Source: Planctomyces sp. (lineage in GTDB: Bacteria; Planctomycetota; Planctomycetia; Planctomycetales; Planctomycetaceae). Taken from it: 33,106 nucleotides of DNA. Shown one piece after another: positions 33,066-33,106 of this stretch. The DNA lies in assembly GCA_002702685.1 (NCBI GenBank), contig PABD01000113.1, forward strand, positions 1-33,106, written 5' to 3'. Both the position numbers and the translations under genes were made by a program. Under the pieces are notes generated by a model that worked only from the letters and a program-made list of their open reading frames with translations, was not told where the DNA came from and searched no databases. Position 1 is the stretch's first letter. Each line of letters begins with the position of its first letter.

Positions 33066-33106
33066 AGTTTCTTTACCAACTAAGACATCGCAGCCAGTCC
33101 ACCAAG

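Noticed and set aside
1-33106. CRISPR arrays, tRNA or rRNA genes
   Set aside because: No regularly spaced repeats, tRNA cloverleaf arms or rRNA-like stretches were seen on reading both strands.

Overview
The window most likely comes from a member of the Planctomycetota. It carries two sulfatases of the CxPxR type, one fused to a glycerophosphodiester phosphodiesterase. It also has a YXWGXW-repeat secreted protein, a CAP-domain secreted protein and several hybrid two-component kinases, in moderately GC-rich DNA. This assignment is inferred from gene content; no rRNA, tRNA or other phylogenetic marker is present. I saw no CRISPR array.

Region 1 (1-10300) is the most interesting part. It looks like one rightward operon of six genes ending at a strong intrinsic terminator. 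The genes are: (i) a UvrD-type helicase with a C-terminal PD-(D/E)XK-like/Fe-S module, preceded by the tail of an ImmA/IrrE-type domain and cut by the window edge; (ii) a ubiquitin-like (multiubiquitin-family) domain fused to a prokaryotic E2-like domain that contains no cysteine; (iii) a JAB/JAMM isopeptidase; (iv) an E1/ThiF-like adenylating enzyme; (v) a YhaO/SbcD/Mre11-like metallophosphoesterase; (vi) a YhaN/SbcC/Rad50-like coiled-coil ATPase. Tight spacing (2-bp gap, 8-bp and 4-bp overlaps) supports co-expression. The arrangement couples a bacterial ubiquitin-like conjugation and removal cassette to two DNA-processing machines. I infer a DNA-repair or anti-phage system.

Region 2 (10300-15570) is a signalling cluster: a triple-PAS hybrid histidine kinase, a short and probably truncated RsbRD-N-like protein, and a REC-SpoIIE/PP2C phosphatase. 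An intrinsic terminator follows.

Region 3 (15570-21000, minus strand) holds an arylsulfatase and, upstream of it, an ArsF/ArsF/ArsG-type organoarsenical or redox operon. The front of that operon is damaged. An IS66 transposase fragment is joined in frame to the last ~48 codons of a thioredoxin-like gene, and one ArsF gene is frameshifted between its signal peptide and its catalytic domain.

Region 4 (21000-25050) is a mixed accessory stretch: small membrane proteins, a broken DUF1254 gene with a frameshift and two in-frame stops, a DUF6985-like protein, a DUF2200 protein and a class I methyltransferase.

Region 5 (25050-33106) carries envelope and secreted functions (BON, CAP and YXWGXW proteins, and the sulfatase-GDPD fusion), an NADPH-dependent FMN reductase, and a PAS hybrid kinase. 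The kinase N-terminus appears frameshifted by one base in a T-run.
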